Assembly: GCF_013364155.1 (NCBI RefSeq)
Contig: NZ_CP054916.1
Coordinates: 7,284,001 to 7,348,000 of the forward strand
Reading direction: 5' to 3'
Length of the DNA: 64,000 bases
Source: Streptomyces sp. NA02950
GTDB lineage: Bacteria; Actinomycetota; Actinomycetes; Streptomycetales; Streptomycetaceae
The number at the start of each line of letters is the position of its first letter. The stretch's first letter is position 1. The notes below the pieces were generated by a model that searched no databases, had not been told where the DNA came from, and saw only the letters and a list, made by a program, of their open reading frames with translations. The translations under genes and the position numbers were made by a program. Shown piece after piece: positions 24,096 through 31,838 of this stretch.

Positions 24096-25118
24096 TCAGT
24101 TCTCCTGGAGGGTGGTCAGACCGTGGTCGATGAAGCCCGGCACGATGTCGCCGATGCGGTCGAAGCCCGCGCCGACGGTCTGTCCGAGAGTGAAGCGGTA
24201 GTGGATGCCCTCGAGGATCACCGCCAGCTTGAAGTAGGCGAAAGCGGTGTACCAGGCGACGCCGCTGACGTCCTGGCCCGAGCCCTCGGCGTACCGTTGG
24301 ACCAGCTCGTCGGTGCCGGGGTGGCCGGGGGCGCCGGAGGTGCTGGAGATCGGGGAGCCGGGGAGGGTCGGATGACTGCTGTACATCACGATCAGACCGA
24401 GGTCGGTCAGCGGATCGCCGAGGGTGGACATCTCCCAGTCGAGAATCGCCTTGATCCGGTCGTCGGCGCCGACCAGGACGTTGTCCAGCCGGTAGTCGCC
24501 GTGCACCACGGTGGGCGCGGGGGACACGGGCAGCGCCTTGCCGAGCCGGGCGTGCAGTTCGTCGATACCGGGCAGGTCACGGTTGCGCGAGGCGGCCAGC
24601 TGCTTGCCCCAGCGGCGCAGCTGCCGCTCGAGGAAGCCCTCGGGCCGCCCGAAGTCCCCGAGCCCCACCTCGGCCGGATCCACCGAGTGCAGCGCCACCA
24701 GCGTGTCCACCAGGGACAGCACCACGCCCCGGGTGCGCTCCGGGCCGATCGCGGAGAGCTCCTCGGCGGTGCGGTAGGGGGTGCCCTCGACGAACTCCAT
24801 GACGTAGAACGGCGATCCGATGACCGACTCGTCCTCGCACAGCAGCACCGGCTTCGGCACCGGCACACTGGTTGGATGCAGTGCGCTGATCACCCGGTGC
24901 TCGCGCCCCATGTCGTGAGCGGTGGCCAGCACATGGCCCAGCGGCGGGCGGCGGACCACCCAGCGGGAGGTGCCGTCGGTGACGGTGTAGGTGAGATTCG
25001 ACCGGCCTCCTTCGATCAGCCCGGCGCTCAGCGGCCCGCGCACCAGCCCCGCCCGCTCGCGGTCGAGATGGGCGCGGAGCCGCTCGAGGTCGAGCCCTGG
25101 GGGGTTGCCTGCGTTCAT
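24096..25118 (-). CDS. APH-family kinase paired with ACAD (4-hydroxyacyl-CoA kinase candidate)
   Basis: A 340-residue protein-kinase-like phosphotransferase of the aminoglycoside-phosphotransferase fold. GGRSNLTYTV is the nucleotide loop, VVRRPP the strand with the ATP-binding basic residue, VVHGDYRLDNVLVG the catalytic loop (His206, Asp208), and ILDWEMSTLGDPLTDLG the metal-binding segment. ATG at 25118 has GGAGGAAG upstream. It is first of a two-gene unit with the ACAD10/11-like gene and is preceded by operator D2. LvaA of Pseudomonas levulinate catabolism and the N-terminal domain of human ACAD10/11 are the relatives that fit. Antibiotic resistance is unlikely. Confidence 0.85.
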   Translation of the reverse strand: MNAGNPPGLDLERLRAHLDRERAGLVRGPLSAGLIEGGRSNLTYTVTDGTSRWVVRRPPLGHVLATAHDMGREHRVISALHPTSVPVPKPVLLCEDESVIGSPFYVMEFVEGTPYRTAEELSAIGPERTRGVVLSLVDTLVALHSVDPAEVGLGDFGRPEGFLERQLRRWGKQLAASRNRDLPGIDELHARLGKALPVSPAPTVVHGDYRLDNVLVGADDRIKAILDWEMSTLGDPLTDLGLIVMYSSHPTLPGSPISSTSGAPGHPGTDELVQRYAEGSGQDVSGVAWYTAFAYFKLAVILEGIHYRFTLGQTVGAGFDRIGDIVPGFIDHGLTTLQEN

Positions 25119-25164
25119 CGAATCTCTTCCTCCGGGGGAGAACGGGCGAACGGTTCCGACTCAT

Positions 25165-25188
25165 GATGCCGACCAGTCGGTATGTAGT
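25165..25188. promoter_or_regulatory. Candidate TetR operator, site D2
   Basis: On the minus strand this reads ACTACATACCGACTGGTCGG, then CATC, an imperfect ACCGACT-GGTCGGC palindrome 46 bases before the APH start. Fourteen bases (ACATACCGACTGGT) are identical to site D1 at 19536. The TetR encoded at 22211 is the likely binder. Confidence 0.6.
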
Positions 25189-25270
25189 CCAGTGCGGGGG
25201 TCCGTGACGGAGCCCATGCGGCCCCGGTTTGCGCGGAGGCGACCGGAGAAGGAGCGTCGAAGGGAGGCCG

Positions 25271-25303
25271 ACCGGCACCGAACCGGCACCGAACCGGCAC
25301 CTG
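25271..25303. repeat. 11-bp tandem repeat before the quinone oxidoreductase
   Basis: ACCGGCACCGA is repeated at 25271 and 25282, with a third copy at 25293 that diverges after ACCGGCACC. It lies in the leader region of the oxidoreductase at 25335. It could be slippage or clustered regulator half-sites. Confidence 0.75.
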
Positions 25304-25334
25304 GCACCTTTAGGGAACCGCAAGGAGCGCCACC

Positions 25335-26261
25335 ATGAAGGCCATCAGCTACCACCGCTACGGCGGCCCCGAGGTCCTCGACTTCGGCGAGGTCCCGGAC
25401 CCCAAGGTCGGCCCCGACTCCGTGCTGATCCGGGTCCGGGCCGCCGCCGTGAACCCCGTCGACTGGAAGGCGCAGGCCGGGTATCTGGACCCGGTCCTGG
25501 ACGCGGTCTTCCCCGTCATCCCCGGCTGGGACGTCGCCGGGGTGGTGGAGCAGCCGGGCCCCGCGGTGACCGAGTTCCACCCCGGTGACGAGGTGATCGG
25601 ATACGTCCGCGAGGACTTCCTCTCCCGGGGCACCTTCGCGGAGTACGTGGCCGCGCCCCTGCGCACCCTCGCCCGCAAACCCCGCAATCTGTCCTTCGCC
25701 CAGGCCGCGGGCATCCCGCTGGCCGGGCTGACGGCCTACCAGGCGCTGACCGGGGCGCTGCGGGTCACCGAGGGCGACACCGTTCTGGTGCACGCGGCGG
25801 CGGGCGGGGTGGGCTCGATGGCGGTCCAGCTCGCGCGGCACATGGGCACGCGGGTCATCGGCACCGCGAGCGAGCGCAACCACGACTATCTGCGCACGCT
25901 GGGCGCGGAGCCCGTCACCTACGGGGACGGGCTCGCCGACCGGGTGCGGGAGCTTGCGCCCCGCGGGGTGGACGCGGTGCTCGACCTGGTCGGCGGCCAG
26001 GCGCTCACCGCCTCCGCGGAACTCCTCGCCCGCGGCGGACGGCTCGCCTCCATCGCCGACCCGGAGGTGCTGGGCCTCGGCGGCCGCTACGTCTTCGTCC
26101 GCCCCGACCCCAACGACCTCCAGGACCTCACCGACCTCGCCGAGCGCGGCGCCCTCGGCGTGGAACTCGCCGCCGTGCTCCCCCTCCCGAGAACGGCGGA
26201 GGCCCAGCGCCTCAGCGCCGAGGGCCACACCCGAGGAAAGATCGCCGTCACGGTGGACTAG
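25335..26261 (+). CDS. NADPH:quinone oxidoreductase (zinc-free MDR family)
   Basis: A 308-residue medium-chain reductase without zinc ligands. It has the N-terminal MKAISYHRYGGPEVLDFGEV, AAAVNPVDWKAQAG, and the cofactor loop VHAAAGGVGSMAVQLARHMG. The C-terminus GHTRGKIAVTVD is typical of quinone oxidoreductase-like enzymes. AAGGAG lies eight bases before ATG. It reduces quinones or enones with NADPH. It resembles the gene at 38057 in layout but is a separate paralogue. It is divergent from the APH/ACAD unit and may share control with site D2. Confidence 0.88.
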   Translation: MKAISYHRYGGPEVLDFGEVPDPKVGPDSVLIRVRAAAVNPVDWKAQAGYLDPVLDAVFPVIPGWDVAGVVEQPGPAVTEFHPGDEVIGYVREDFLSRGTFAEYVAAPLRTLARKPRNLSFAQAAGIPLAGLTAYQALTGALRVTEGDTVLVHAAAGGVGSMAVQLARHMGTRVIGTASERNHDYLRTLGAEPVTYGDGLADRVRELAPRGVDAVLDLVGGQALTASAELLARGGRLASIADPEVLGLGGRYVFVRPDPNDLQDLTDLAERGALGVELAAVLPLPRTAEAQRLSAEGHTRGKIAVTVD

Positions 26262-26997
26262 GCCCGGGCGGCAGGGTAGGCAGCCGCGGGCTCCTGGACC
26301 TCGTGTGATCCGCGGCGGCCGGGCGGGGGCGGACCCGGACCGTACACGGATCCGGTCTGCGACGCATCGCCCAGTGGCGCCACGCGGTACTACACGTCTC
26401 GGTGGCAGGACCGGGGCTCACGGCGGGGTCGGCCCGTCGCCTCGGGCGGGCGGTCCGGCCCACGCCGCGCGGCTGCTGTTCGGCTGCCCGCGCGGCAGCG
26501 GTGGCGCAGTGCCGCGGGCCCGCGCCGAACGTGCGGACCGGGGGCCGCCCTGCGACACCGGCGTCGTGCGGGGGCCATCCGGTACCGCCGGGTGCGGGGA
26601 CCCCGCGGTACCGGGCGGTACCGCCGGGTGCGGGGGTCCTGCGGTACCGGCCGTGGTGCGGGGGTGCGCCGCGGCGGGGCCGGGTGTCGGGTGCGGCCGC
26701 CATGCGGTACCGGCGTGGGGCGGCACGGGTCGTGGTGCGGGGGTCATCTGGCAAGGCCGGGTGTGGGGGTCTCCGCGGTACTGGCCGTGGTGCGGGGGTG
26801 CGCCGCGGCGGGGCCGGGTGTCGGGTGCGGGGGTCCCCGCGGTACCGGCGTGGGGCGGCACGGGTCGTGGTGCGGGGGCCGTCCGGCAAGGCCGGGTGTG
26901 GGGGTCCCCGCGGTACCGGCGTGGGGCGGGGGTGCGCCGCGGCGGGGCCGGGGCCCTCGGGGCGGCCGTCGTGCGCGGACAGTCGCACGGCGGCACG
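26262..26997. repeat. Non-coding region with G-rich tandem array of about 134 bp period
   Basis: After the quinone oxidoreductase there is no convincing gene for about 735 bases. From 26641 a long unit starting GCGGTACCGGCCGTGG recurs at 26775 (134 bases on) and again, shortened, at 26910 (135 bases on). Within each unit GGTACC and GGTGCGGGGGTGCGCCGCGG repeat. The top strand is very rich in G runs, so quadruplex structures are possible. Long frames crossing it are Pro/Arg low-complexity translations. Shorter related GGTACCGCCGGGTGCGGGG pieces begin at 26580. Confidence 0.7.
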
Positions 26998-27342
26998 TCA
27001 GCGGAGCGTCGCCGCGCCGAAGAGTGCCATGGCCAGGACGCAGCCGACCGCGACCACGGCCGTCCGCGGGGACAGTGCGGGCGGCCGTGGTGCGTCCATG
27101 GTCCGGATGCGGCGGTGTGCCACGCCCAGGAAGGTCAGCCAGGCCAGGACGGCCAGGGCCAGGCCGAGCAGGGGGAGCGGGCCGGTGCCCGAGGACACCG
27201 TCTGGCGCCCGGCGAGCGAGGCGGCCACCGCGCACGCGAGCGTCGTACGCCGCCAGGCCAGCCGGGTGCGCTCCGGCTGGAGCCCGGGGTCCCGCGTTCC
27301 GCTTCCGCCCGGGTCATTCCCCTCCGGCACCGGCTCACACAC
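26998..27342 (-). CDS. DUF202 small membrane protein
   Basis: About 114 residues. DPGLQPERTRLAWRRTTLAC is the DUF202 signature (QxERTxLAWxRT). Three hydrophobic segments follow: AVAASLAG, PLLGLALAVLAWLTFLGVA and TAVVAVGCVLAMALFGAATL. The GTG at 27342 overlaps the previous gene's stop by eight bases; GTG at 27330 is an alternative. It is the last gene of a minus-strand unit with a second DUF202 gene and a NUDIX gene. Function of the family is unknown. Confidence 0.75.
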   Translation of the reverse strand: MCEPVPEGNDPGGSGTRDPGLQPERTRLAWRRTTLACAVAASLAGRQTVSSGTGPLPLLGLALAVLAWLTFLGVAHRRIRTMDAPRPPALSPRTAVVAVGCVLAMALFGAATLR

Positions 27343-27745
27343 CCCAGCCGAAGGCGACCACCAGCACCATGCCCAGCGCGACCACCCCGACGGCCAGCCC
27401 CAGCACCACCGGAAAACGTGAGCTGGGCAGATCCGCGCCGCGGCGCATGGCCCGTTCACAGCGGACCCAGTGGTTGATCGCCCGCAGGGCGCACAGCGCG
27501 CCGCCCGCCAGCAGGACCAGGGCCAGCGCGAGCCGCAGCGGGCGGGTGGTGTCCGTCAGGAACTGGTCGACCGCGAAACCGCCGCCCACCAACGCCATCG
27601 CCGTCCGCAGCCAGGCCAGGAAGGTGCGCTCGTTGGCGAGCGAGAAGCGGTAGTCGGGGGTCCGGCCCTCCTCGCGGAGGCGTTCGGGGGCGAACCAGAG
27701 CCTGACCTCGGCGAGCGTGCCCCTCGGCGGGCGGGGGCCGGTCAC
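27335..27745 (-). CDS. DUF202 / YidH-like membrane protein
   Basis: A 136-residue protein with LANERTFLAWLRTAMALVGG, the family motif, and three membrane helices (MALVGGGFAVDQFL, LRLALALVLLAGGALCALRA, VVLGLAVGVVALGMVLVVAF). Its GTG at 27745 overlaps the NUDIX stop as GTGA (27742-27745). A tandem pair of DUF202 genes, one long and one short, is a common actinobacterial layout. Role unknown. Confidence 0.8.
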   Translation of the reverse strand: MTGPRPPRGTLAEVRLWFAPERLREEGRTPDYRFSLANERTFLAWLRTAMALVGGGFAVDQFLTDTTRPLRLALALVLLAGGALCALRAINHWVRCERAMRRGADLPSSRFPVVLGLAVGVVALGMVLVVAFGWGV

Positions 27746-28278
27746 GGGGCGAGCCTCTCGCGGCGCCACTCCAGCAGCCGCCGGTACGCCTCCGCCCCGT
27801 CCGGCACCCACTCCCACTCCGGGAGCCGGCGGGTCAGCTCCTCCTCGGTGAGAAAGGCGTGCCAGGCGATCTCCTCGACCTGCGGGGCGACCGGACGCTC
27901 GCAGCGCACCTGGTAGACGCGGCTCCACCAGGTGTGCTCCGGCGTCTCGTAGAGGAAGGAGAACAGCGGTTCGGGCATGGGCAGATCGGTGACGCCCAGT
28001 TCCTCGCGCGCCTCGCGCAGGGCCGCGTCGTCGTAGCTCTCGCCCGCGCCGACCACCCCACCGACGAACATGTCGTAATGGGACGGAAAGACGATCTTCT
28101 GCGGAGTGCGTCGGTGGACGAAAACCCGGCCCCGGGCGTCCCGTACGAGCACGAAAACGCAGCGGTGGCGCAGCCGGTCGGCCATGGCGTCGGCGCGCCG
28201 GGCCTGGCCCACCACGCGGTCCCGCTCGTCCACGATGTCCAGCAGTTCGTCGGCGGAAGGCGGCTCCTGATCAGGCAT
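27742..28278 (-). CDS. NUDIX hydrolase
   Basis: A 178-residue protein. The NUDIX box is complete: GVVGAGESYDDAALREAREE followed by LGV, with the REAREE metal-binding helix. N-terminal ELLDIVDERDRVVGQARRAD and HRRTPQKIVFPSHYDMFVGG resemble the isopentenyl-isomerase-like/YfcD branch. It cleaves a nucleoside-diphosphate-linked compound whose identity is unknown. ATG at 28278 is chosen; ATG at 28290 in the same frame adds four residues. It overlaps the DUF202 gene by four bases. Confidence 0.83.
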   Translation of the reverse strand: MPDQEPPSADELLDIVDERDRVVGQARRADAMADRLRHRCVFVLVRDARGRVFVHRRTPQKIVFPSHYDMFVGGVVGAGESYDDAALREAREELGVTDLPMPEPLFSFLYETPEHTWWSRVYQVRCERPVAPQVEEIAWHAFLTEEELTRRLPEWEWVPDGAEAYRRLLEWRRERLAP

Positions 28279-28305
28279 GCCGCCATACAAGCAGATCGCG
28301 GGCGA

Positions 28306-29049
28306 TCAGCGCCGGTGGCCACCGCCCCAGTGGCCCGGTCCGCCGTGGCCGTTGCCCTGCCCCTGGCCGTTCCCGCCGCCGGGTCCTCCGTCGTACCGGT
28401 GCTGGCCGTGGCCCTGGCCGCCCTGGCCCTGGCCGGACGCGTCGTCGTGCCGCTCGGCGTACGCGCGGGCCCAGCGGCGCAGCTGCTCCGCCTCGTCCTG
28501 CCAGTCGCCGGACCGTCCCGGCTCCCGCGACGGCCGGTCCTGCCGGGCCGTCGCGGAGTGGTCCTGTCCGGAGGGCGACGAACCCGTGCCGCTCTGCCCG
28601 GATCCGCCGGACGGCGGTGCGGCGGCCCGGTCCGCGGCGGCCGGAGCGGTCGGTGCGGGCGCGCGCGAGCCGCGCAGCGGGGCGTCGCCAACCGCCGACT
28701 CACCAAGCGAGGCGGTGTGCGCGTCGGGCCGGTCGGGGGCGGCGGAGGAGGTGTCGGGCGCGGCGGCGGGCTGCCGCGCGTCCTTGCCCATGAGCAGGAA
28801 CAGCGCGGTGGCGGCGCCGGTCGCGGAGAGCAGAATCGCCCCGGCCGCGGCCTTGCGGCGGTTGTCCGCCGGGCGGCGGCGGGCGTGCCGGGGGCCGACC
28901 ACCTCACCCCGGAGCACCTGCGGCACCTCGTCGGCGCCGGGCCCGGCGGCTTCGACGGGCTGCGGGCCGGGTGTGATCAGGGTCGGATTCACCACGCGAC
29001 GTTCCGCCTGGGGCGGCGGCCCGGAGTGCTCAAGGGAGCGGTCAGCCAT
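28306..29049 (-). CDS. Single-pass membrane protein with Gly/Gln/His-rich tail
   Basis: A 247-residue protein from ATG 29049. A cytoplasmic N-terminal part (about 75 residues, ending RRRPADNRRK) precedes one hydrophobic helix, AGAILLSATGAATALFLLMG, and a long Pro/Ala/Ser then Gly/Gln/His-rich tail (GNGQGQGNGHGGPGHWGGGH). By the positive-inside rule the tail is outside. His-rich ends can bind metals but no defined site is visible. It is likely the first gene of the unit continuing with NUDIX and DUF202 genes, and not a recognised family. Confidence 0.62.
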   Translation of the reverse strand: MADRSLEHSGPPPQAERRVVNPTLITPGPQPVEAAGPGADEVPQVLRGEVVGPRHARRRPADNRRKAAAGAILLSATGAATALFLLMGKDARQPAAAPDTSSAAPDRPDAHTASLGESAVGDAPLRGSRAPAPTAPAAADRAAAPPSGGSGQSGTGSSPSGQDHSATARQDRPSREPGRSGDWQDEAEQLRRWARAYAERHDDASGQGQGGQGHGQHRYDGGPGGGNGQGQGNGHGGPGHWGGGHRR

Positions 29050-29245
29050 GGGTGTTGATGATGCACCGTTGGCCGAATGCTGTCCAATCTCGGTGAACGA
29101 TTGTCGCCTTTTGTTGTACAAGGCGGTGTCGTCCGGGAGTTGGGCGGCCGGAAAGCGCTCCCACGGCGGGTTGACGGCATACCGGTCGGTAGGGAGGATC
29201 ACAGCGACGACACCGTCGGCGGGCCGACCGGAACGGAACACCACC

Positions 29246-30901
29246 ATGGCGTACGACGCGGATGTGATCGTGGTCGGCGCGGGGCTCGCGGGGCTCGCGG
29301 CCACCGCCGAACTGGCCGACGCGGGCCGCAAGGTGATCCTGCTCGACCAGGAGCCCGCACAGTCCCTCGGCGGTCAGGCCCACTGGTCCTTCGGCGGCCT
29401 CTTCCTCGTCGACTCGCCCGAGCAGCGACGGCTGCGCATCCGCGACAGCCGGGAACTGGCCTGGCAGGACTGGCTGGGCACGGCCGGGTTCGACCGCGAG
29501 GAGGACCACTGGCCGCGCCGCTGGGCCGAGGCGTACGTGGACTTCGCGGCCGGGGAGAAGCGGTCCTGGCTGCATGCCCAGGGGCTGCGGCTGTTCCCGC
29601 TCGTCGGCTGGGCCGAGCGCGGCGGCTACGACGCGACGGGGCACGGCAACTCCGTGCCCCGCTTCCACATCACCTGGGGCACCGGACCCGGCGTGGTCGC
29701 CCCGTTCGAGCGGCGGGTGCGGGCCGCGGCCGCCCGCGGTCTGGTCGATCTGCGCTTCCGGCACCGGGTCACCGGACTCGCGCGCAGCGCGGGCGCCGTC
29801 GACACCGTCACCGGCGACATCCTGGAGCCCAGTGACACCGAGCGCGGCACCGCCAGCAGCCGCGAGGTCACCGCTGCCTTCGCACTGCGGGCCCAGGCCG
29901 TGATCATCACCTCCGGCGGCATCGGCGGCAACCACGACCTGGTCCGGGAGAACTGGCCCGAGCGGCTGGGCCGGCCGCCCGAGCGGATGATCTCCGGCGT
30001 TCCCGCGCACGTGGACGGCAGGATGCTCGGCATCACCGAGTCGGCCGGTGGCCGGATCATCAACCGCGACCGGATGTGGCACTACACCGAGGGCATCGAG
30101 AACTGGAACCCGATCTGGCCCCGGCACGGCATCAGGATTCTCTCCGGCCCCTCCCCGCTGTGGCTGGACGCCCGCGGCAAACGGCTCCCGGTGCCGCTCT
30201 TCCCCGGTTTCGACACCCTCGGCACGCTCGAGCACATCATGCGCACCGGCCACGACCACACCTGGTTCGTCCTCACCCAGAAGATCATCGAGAAGGAGTT
30301 CACCCTCTCCGGCTCCGAGCAGAACCCGGATCTGACGGGCAAGAGCGTCCGCGGGGTGTTCGGCCGCGCGGGGGGCGGGGCCCCGGGCCCGGTCCGGGCG
30401 TTCATGGACCACGGCGCCGACTTCGTGGTCGAACGCTCGCTGACGGCGCTGGTGCGCCGGATGAACGAGCTCACGAAGGAACCGCTGATCGACGAGGCGG
30501 AGCTGCGTCGCGAGATCACTGCCCGCGACCGTGAGATCGCCAACCCCTACACCAAGGACCTCCAGGTCACCGCGGTGCGCGGGGCCCGCCGCTATCTCGT
30601 CGACCGTGTCATCCGCACCGCCGCCCCGCACCGGCTGCTCGACCCCAAGGCGGGCCCGCTGATCGCCGTGCGGCTGAACATCCTGACCCGCAAGACGCTC
30701 GGCGGGCTGGAGACGGACCTGTCCTCGCGGGTGCTGACCGAGGGCGGCGATCCGCTGCCCGGTGTCTACGCGGCGGGCGAGGTCGCGGGCTTCGGCGGCG
30801 GGGGAGTGCACGGCTACCGCGCGCTGGAGGGCACCTTCCTCGGAGGCTGTCTGTTCTCCGGGCGCACCGCGGGCCGGGCGGCGGCCGAGGCGGTGGCGTG
30901 A
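29246..30901 (+). CDS. FAD-binding dehydrogenase (KstD/fumarate-reductase-like)
   Basis: A 551-residue flavoprotein. The N-terminus YDADVIVVGAGLAGLAATAE is the FAD-binding loop, followed by GGQAHWSFGGLFLVDSPEQ. The C-terminal part has VYAAGEVAGFGGGGVHGYRA and LGGCLFSGRTAGRAAA, which also touch the cofactor. It belongs with the 3-ketosteroid-dehydrogenase/fumarate-reductase flavoprotein group often annotated only as FAD-binding dehydrogenase. ATG at 29246. Its leader carries CATACCGGTCGGTA at 29179-29192, which looks like half of the D-type TetR operator. Substrate unknown; a lipid or steroid-like dehydrogenation is plausible. Confidence 0.85.
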   Translation: MAYDADVIVVGAGLAGLAATAELADAGRKVILLDQEPAQSLGGQAHWSFGGLFLVDSPEQRRLRIRDSRELAWQDWLGTAGFDREEDHWPRRWAEAYVDFAAGEKRSWLHAQGLRLFPLVGWAERGGYDATGHGNSVPRFHITWGTGPGVVAPFERRVRAAAARGLVDLRFRHRVTGLARSAGAVDTVTGDILEPSDTERGTASSREVTAAFALRAQAVIITSGGIGGNHDLVRENWPERLGRPPERMISGVPAHVDGRMLGITESAGGRIINRDRMWHYTEGIENWNPIWPRHGIRILSGPSPLWLDARGKRLPVPLFPGFDTLGTLEHIMRTGHDHTWFVLTQKIIEKEFTLSGSEQNPDLTGKSVRGVFGRAGGGAPGPVRAFMDHGADFVVERSLTALVRRMNELTKEPLIDEAELRREITARDREIANPYTKDLQVTAVRGARRYLVDRVIRTAAPHRLLDPKAGPLIAVRLNILTRKTLGGLETDLSSRVLTEGGDPLPGVYAAGEVAGFGGGGVHGYRALEGTFLGGCLFSGRTAGRAAAEAVA

Positions 30902-30911
30902 GGCTCGCGCG

Positions 30912-30968
30912 GCGGCGGGACCCCGGCCCGGCGGCGGGACCCCGGCCCGGCGGCGTGACCCCGGCCCG
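30912..30968. repeat. 19-bp tandem repeat, three copies
   Basis: GCGGCGGGACCCCGGCCCG at 30912, 30931 and 30950 (third copy with G to T), with a fading fourth copy, in the spacer after the FAD dehydrogenase stop. No gene. Like the array at 6864 it begins close to a stop codon. Confidence 0.85.
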
Positions 30969-31094
30969 GTGGTGTGACGCTCGTCCGGCCGCGTCACCCC
31001 GGCCTGTAGCGCACCGGCCGCGAAGTCTGACGGAAGTCTGACGAATCCGCGCAGGAGATGGCGCCGGGCCCCGCCCGGTGCTCTCATCGAGGAC

Positions 31095-31838
31095 ATGGAC
31101 CCCCACTCCGGCGACCGCACCGGCGACGCCGACCGCACCGGCGCCCCCGTCGGCCGCCGCCTCGTGCTCGGAATGCTCGGGCTGGGCGCGGGCGCGATGG
31201 CCGCCGCCCCCTGGCTCCAGGCACGGCTGGAGAGCGCCCTCGGGGTGGTGGCGGAGAACGACCCCACCGGTGTCACCGGGTACCTCCCCAACGGCGGCGG
31301 TTTCCGCTACTACTCCGTCACCTCCTCCGTACCGCACAAGGACGACGGGAACTACCGGCTCACGGTCGGCGGTCTGGTCGACCGGCCCGGCAGCTACCGG
31401 CTGGACGAGCTGCGCGCACTGCCGCAGCACCGCCTGGTCCGTGACGTCCAGTGCGTCACCGGCTGGCGGGTGCGGCAGACCCCGTTCGAAGGGGTGCGTC
31501 TCTCGGACCTGCTCGACGCGGCCGGGGTCCGGCGGCAGGCCACCGCGGTCCGCTTCACCTGCTTCGACGGCGCGTACAGCGAGAGCCTGACCCTCGACCA
31601 GGCGCGCCGCAAGGACGTCCTGGTGGCCCTGCGGATGCGGGACAAGCCCCTCGGCCACTCGCACGGCGGCCCGGTGCGGCTGTACGTGGCGCCCATGTAC
31701 TTCTACAAGTCGGCGAAGTGGCTCTCCGGCATCACCCTCACCGACGAGGTGCTGCCCGGCTACTGGGAGCGCCGTGGCTATGACGTCGACGCCTGGGTCG
31801 GCCGGTCGAACGGACGCGACGATGACCCCACCGCCTGA
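31095..31838 (+). CDS. Molybdopterin-dependent oxidoreductase, sulfite-oxidase fold
   Basis: A 247-residue protein. An N-terminal anchor follows GRRLVLGMLGLGAGAMAAAP, a possible twin-arginine or plain membrane signal. VRDVQCVTGWRV carries the single Cys that binds molybdenum in this fold, and SHGGPVRLYVAPMYFYKSAKW matches the YedY/sulfite-oxidase core. It would act outside the membrane in electron transfer, reducing or oxidising a small sulfur or nitrogen compound; the substrate is unknown. The next gene, a cytochrome b, overlaps it by 17 bases, so the two form one complex. Confidence 0.85.
   Translation: MDPHSGDRTGDADRTGAPVGRRLVLGMLGLGAGAMAAAPWLQARLESALGVVAENDPTGVTGYLPNGGGFRYYSVTSSVPHKDDGNYRLTVGGLVDRPGSYRLDELRALPQHRLVRDVQCVTGWRVRQTPFEGVRLSDLLDAAGVRRQATAVRFTCFDGAYSESLTLDQARRKDVLVALRMRDKPLGHSHGGPVRLYVAPMYFYKSAKWLSGITLTDEVLPGYWERRGYDVDAWVGRSNGRDDDPTA

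Noticed and set aside
24096..25118. Aminoglycoside resistance gene
   Set aside because: The fold is that of APH enzymes, but the ACAD partner six bases downstream and the CoA-pathway neighbours fit hydroxyacyl-CoA kinases much better.
26580..26960. CRISPR array
   Set aside because: Repeats have no unique spacers of equal size and the units grade into each other; no cas genes are near. It is an ordinary tandem repeat.
26248..26988. Minus-strand Pro/Arg-rich open frame in the repeat region
   Set aside because: It is a translation of the 134-bp repeat array, with no family features and a stop only by chance. Treated as non-coding.
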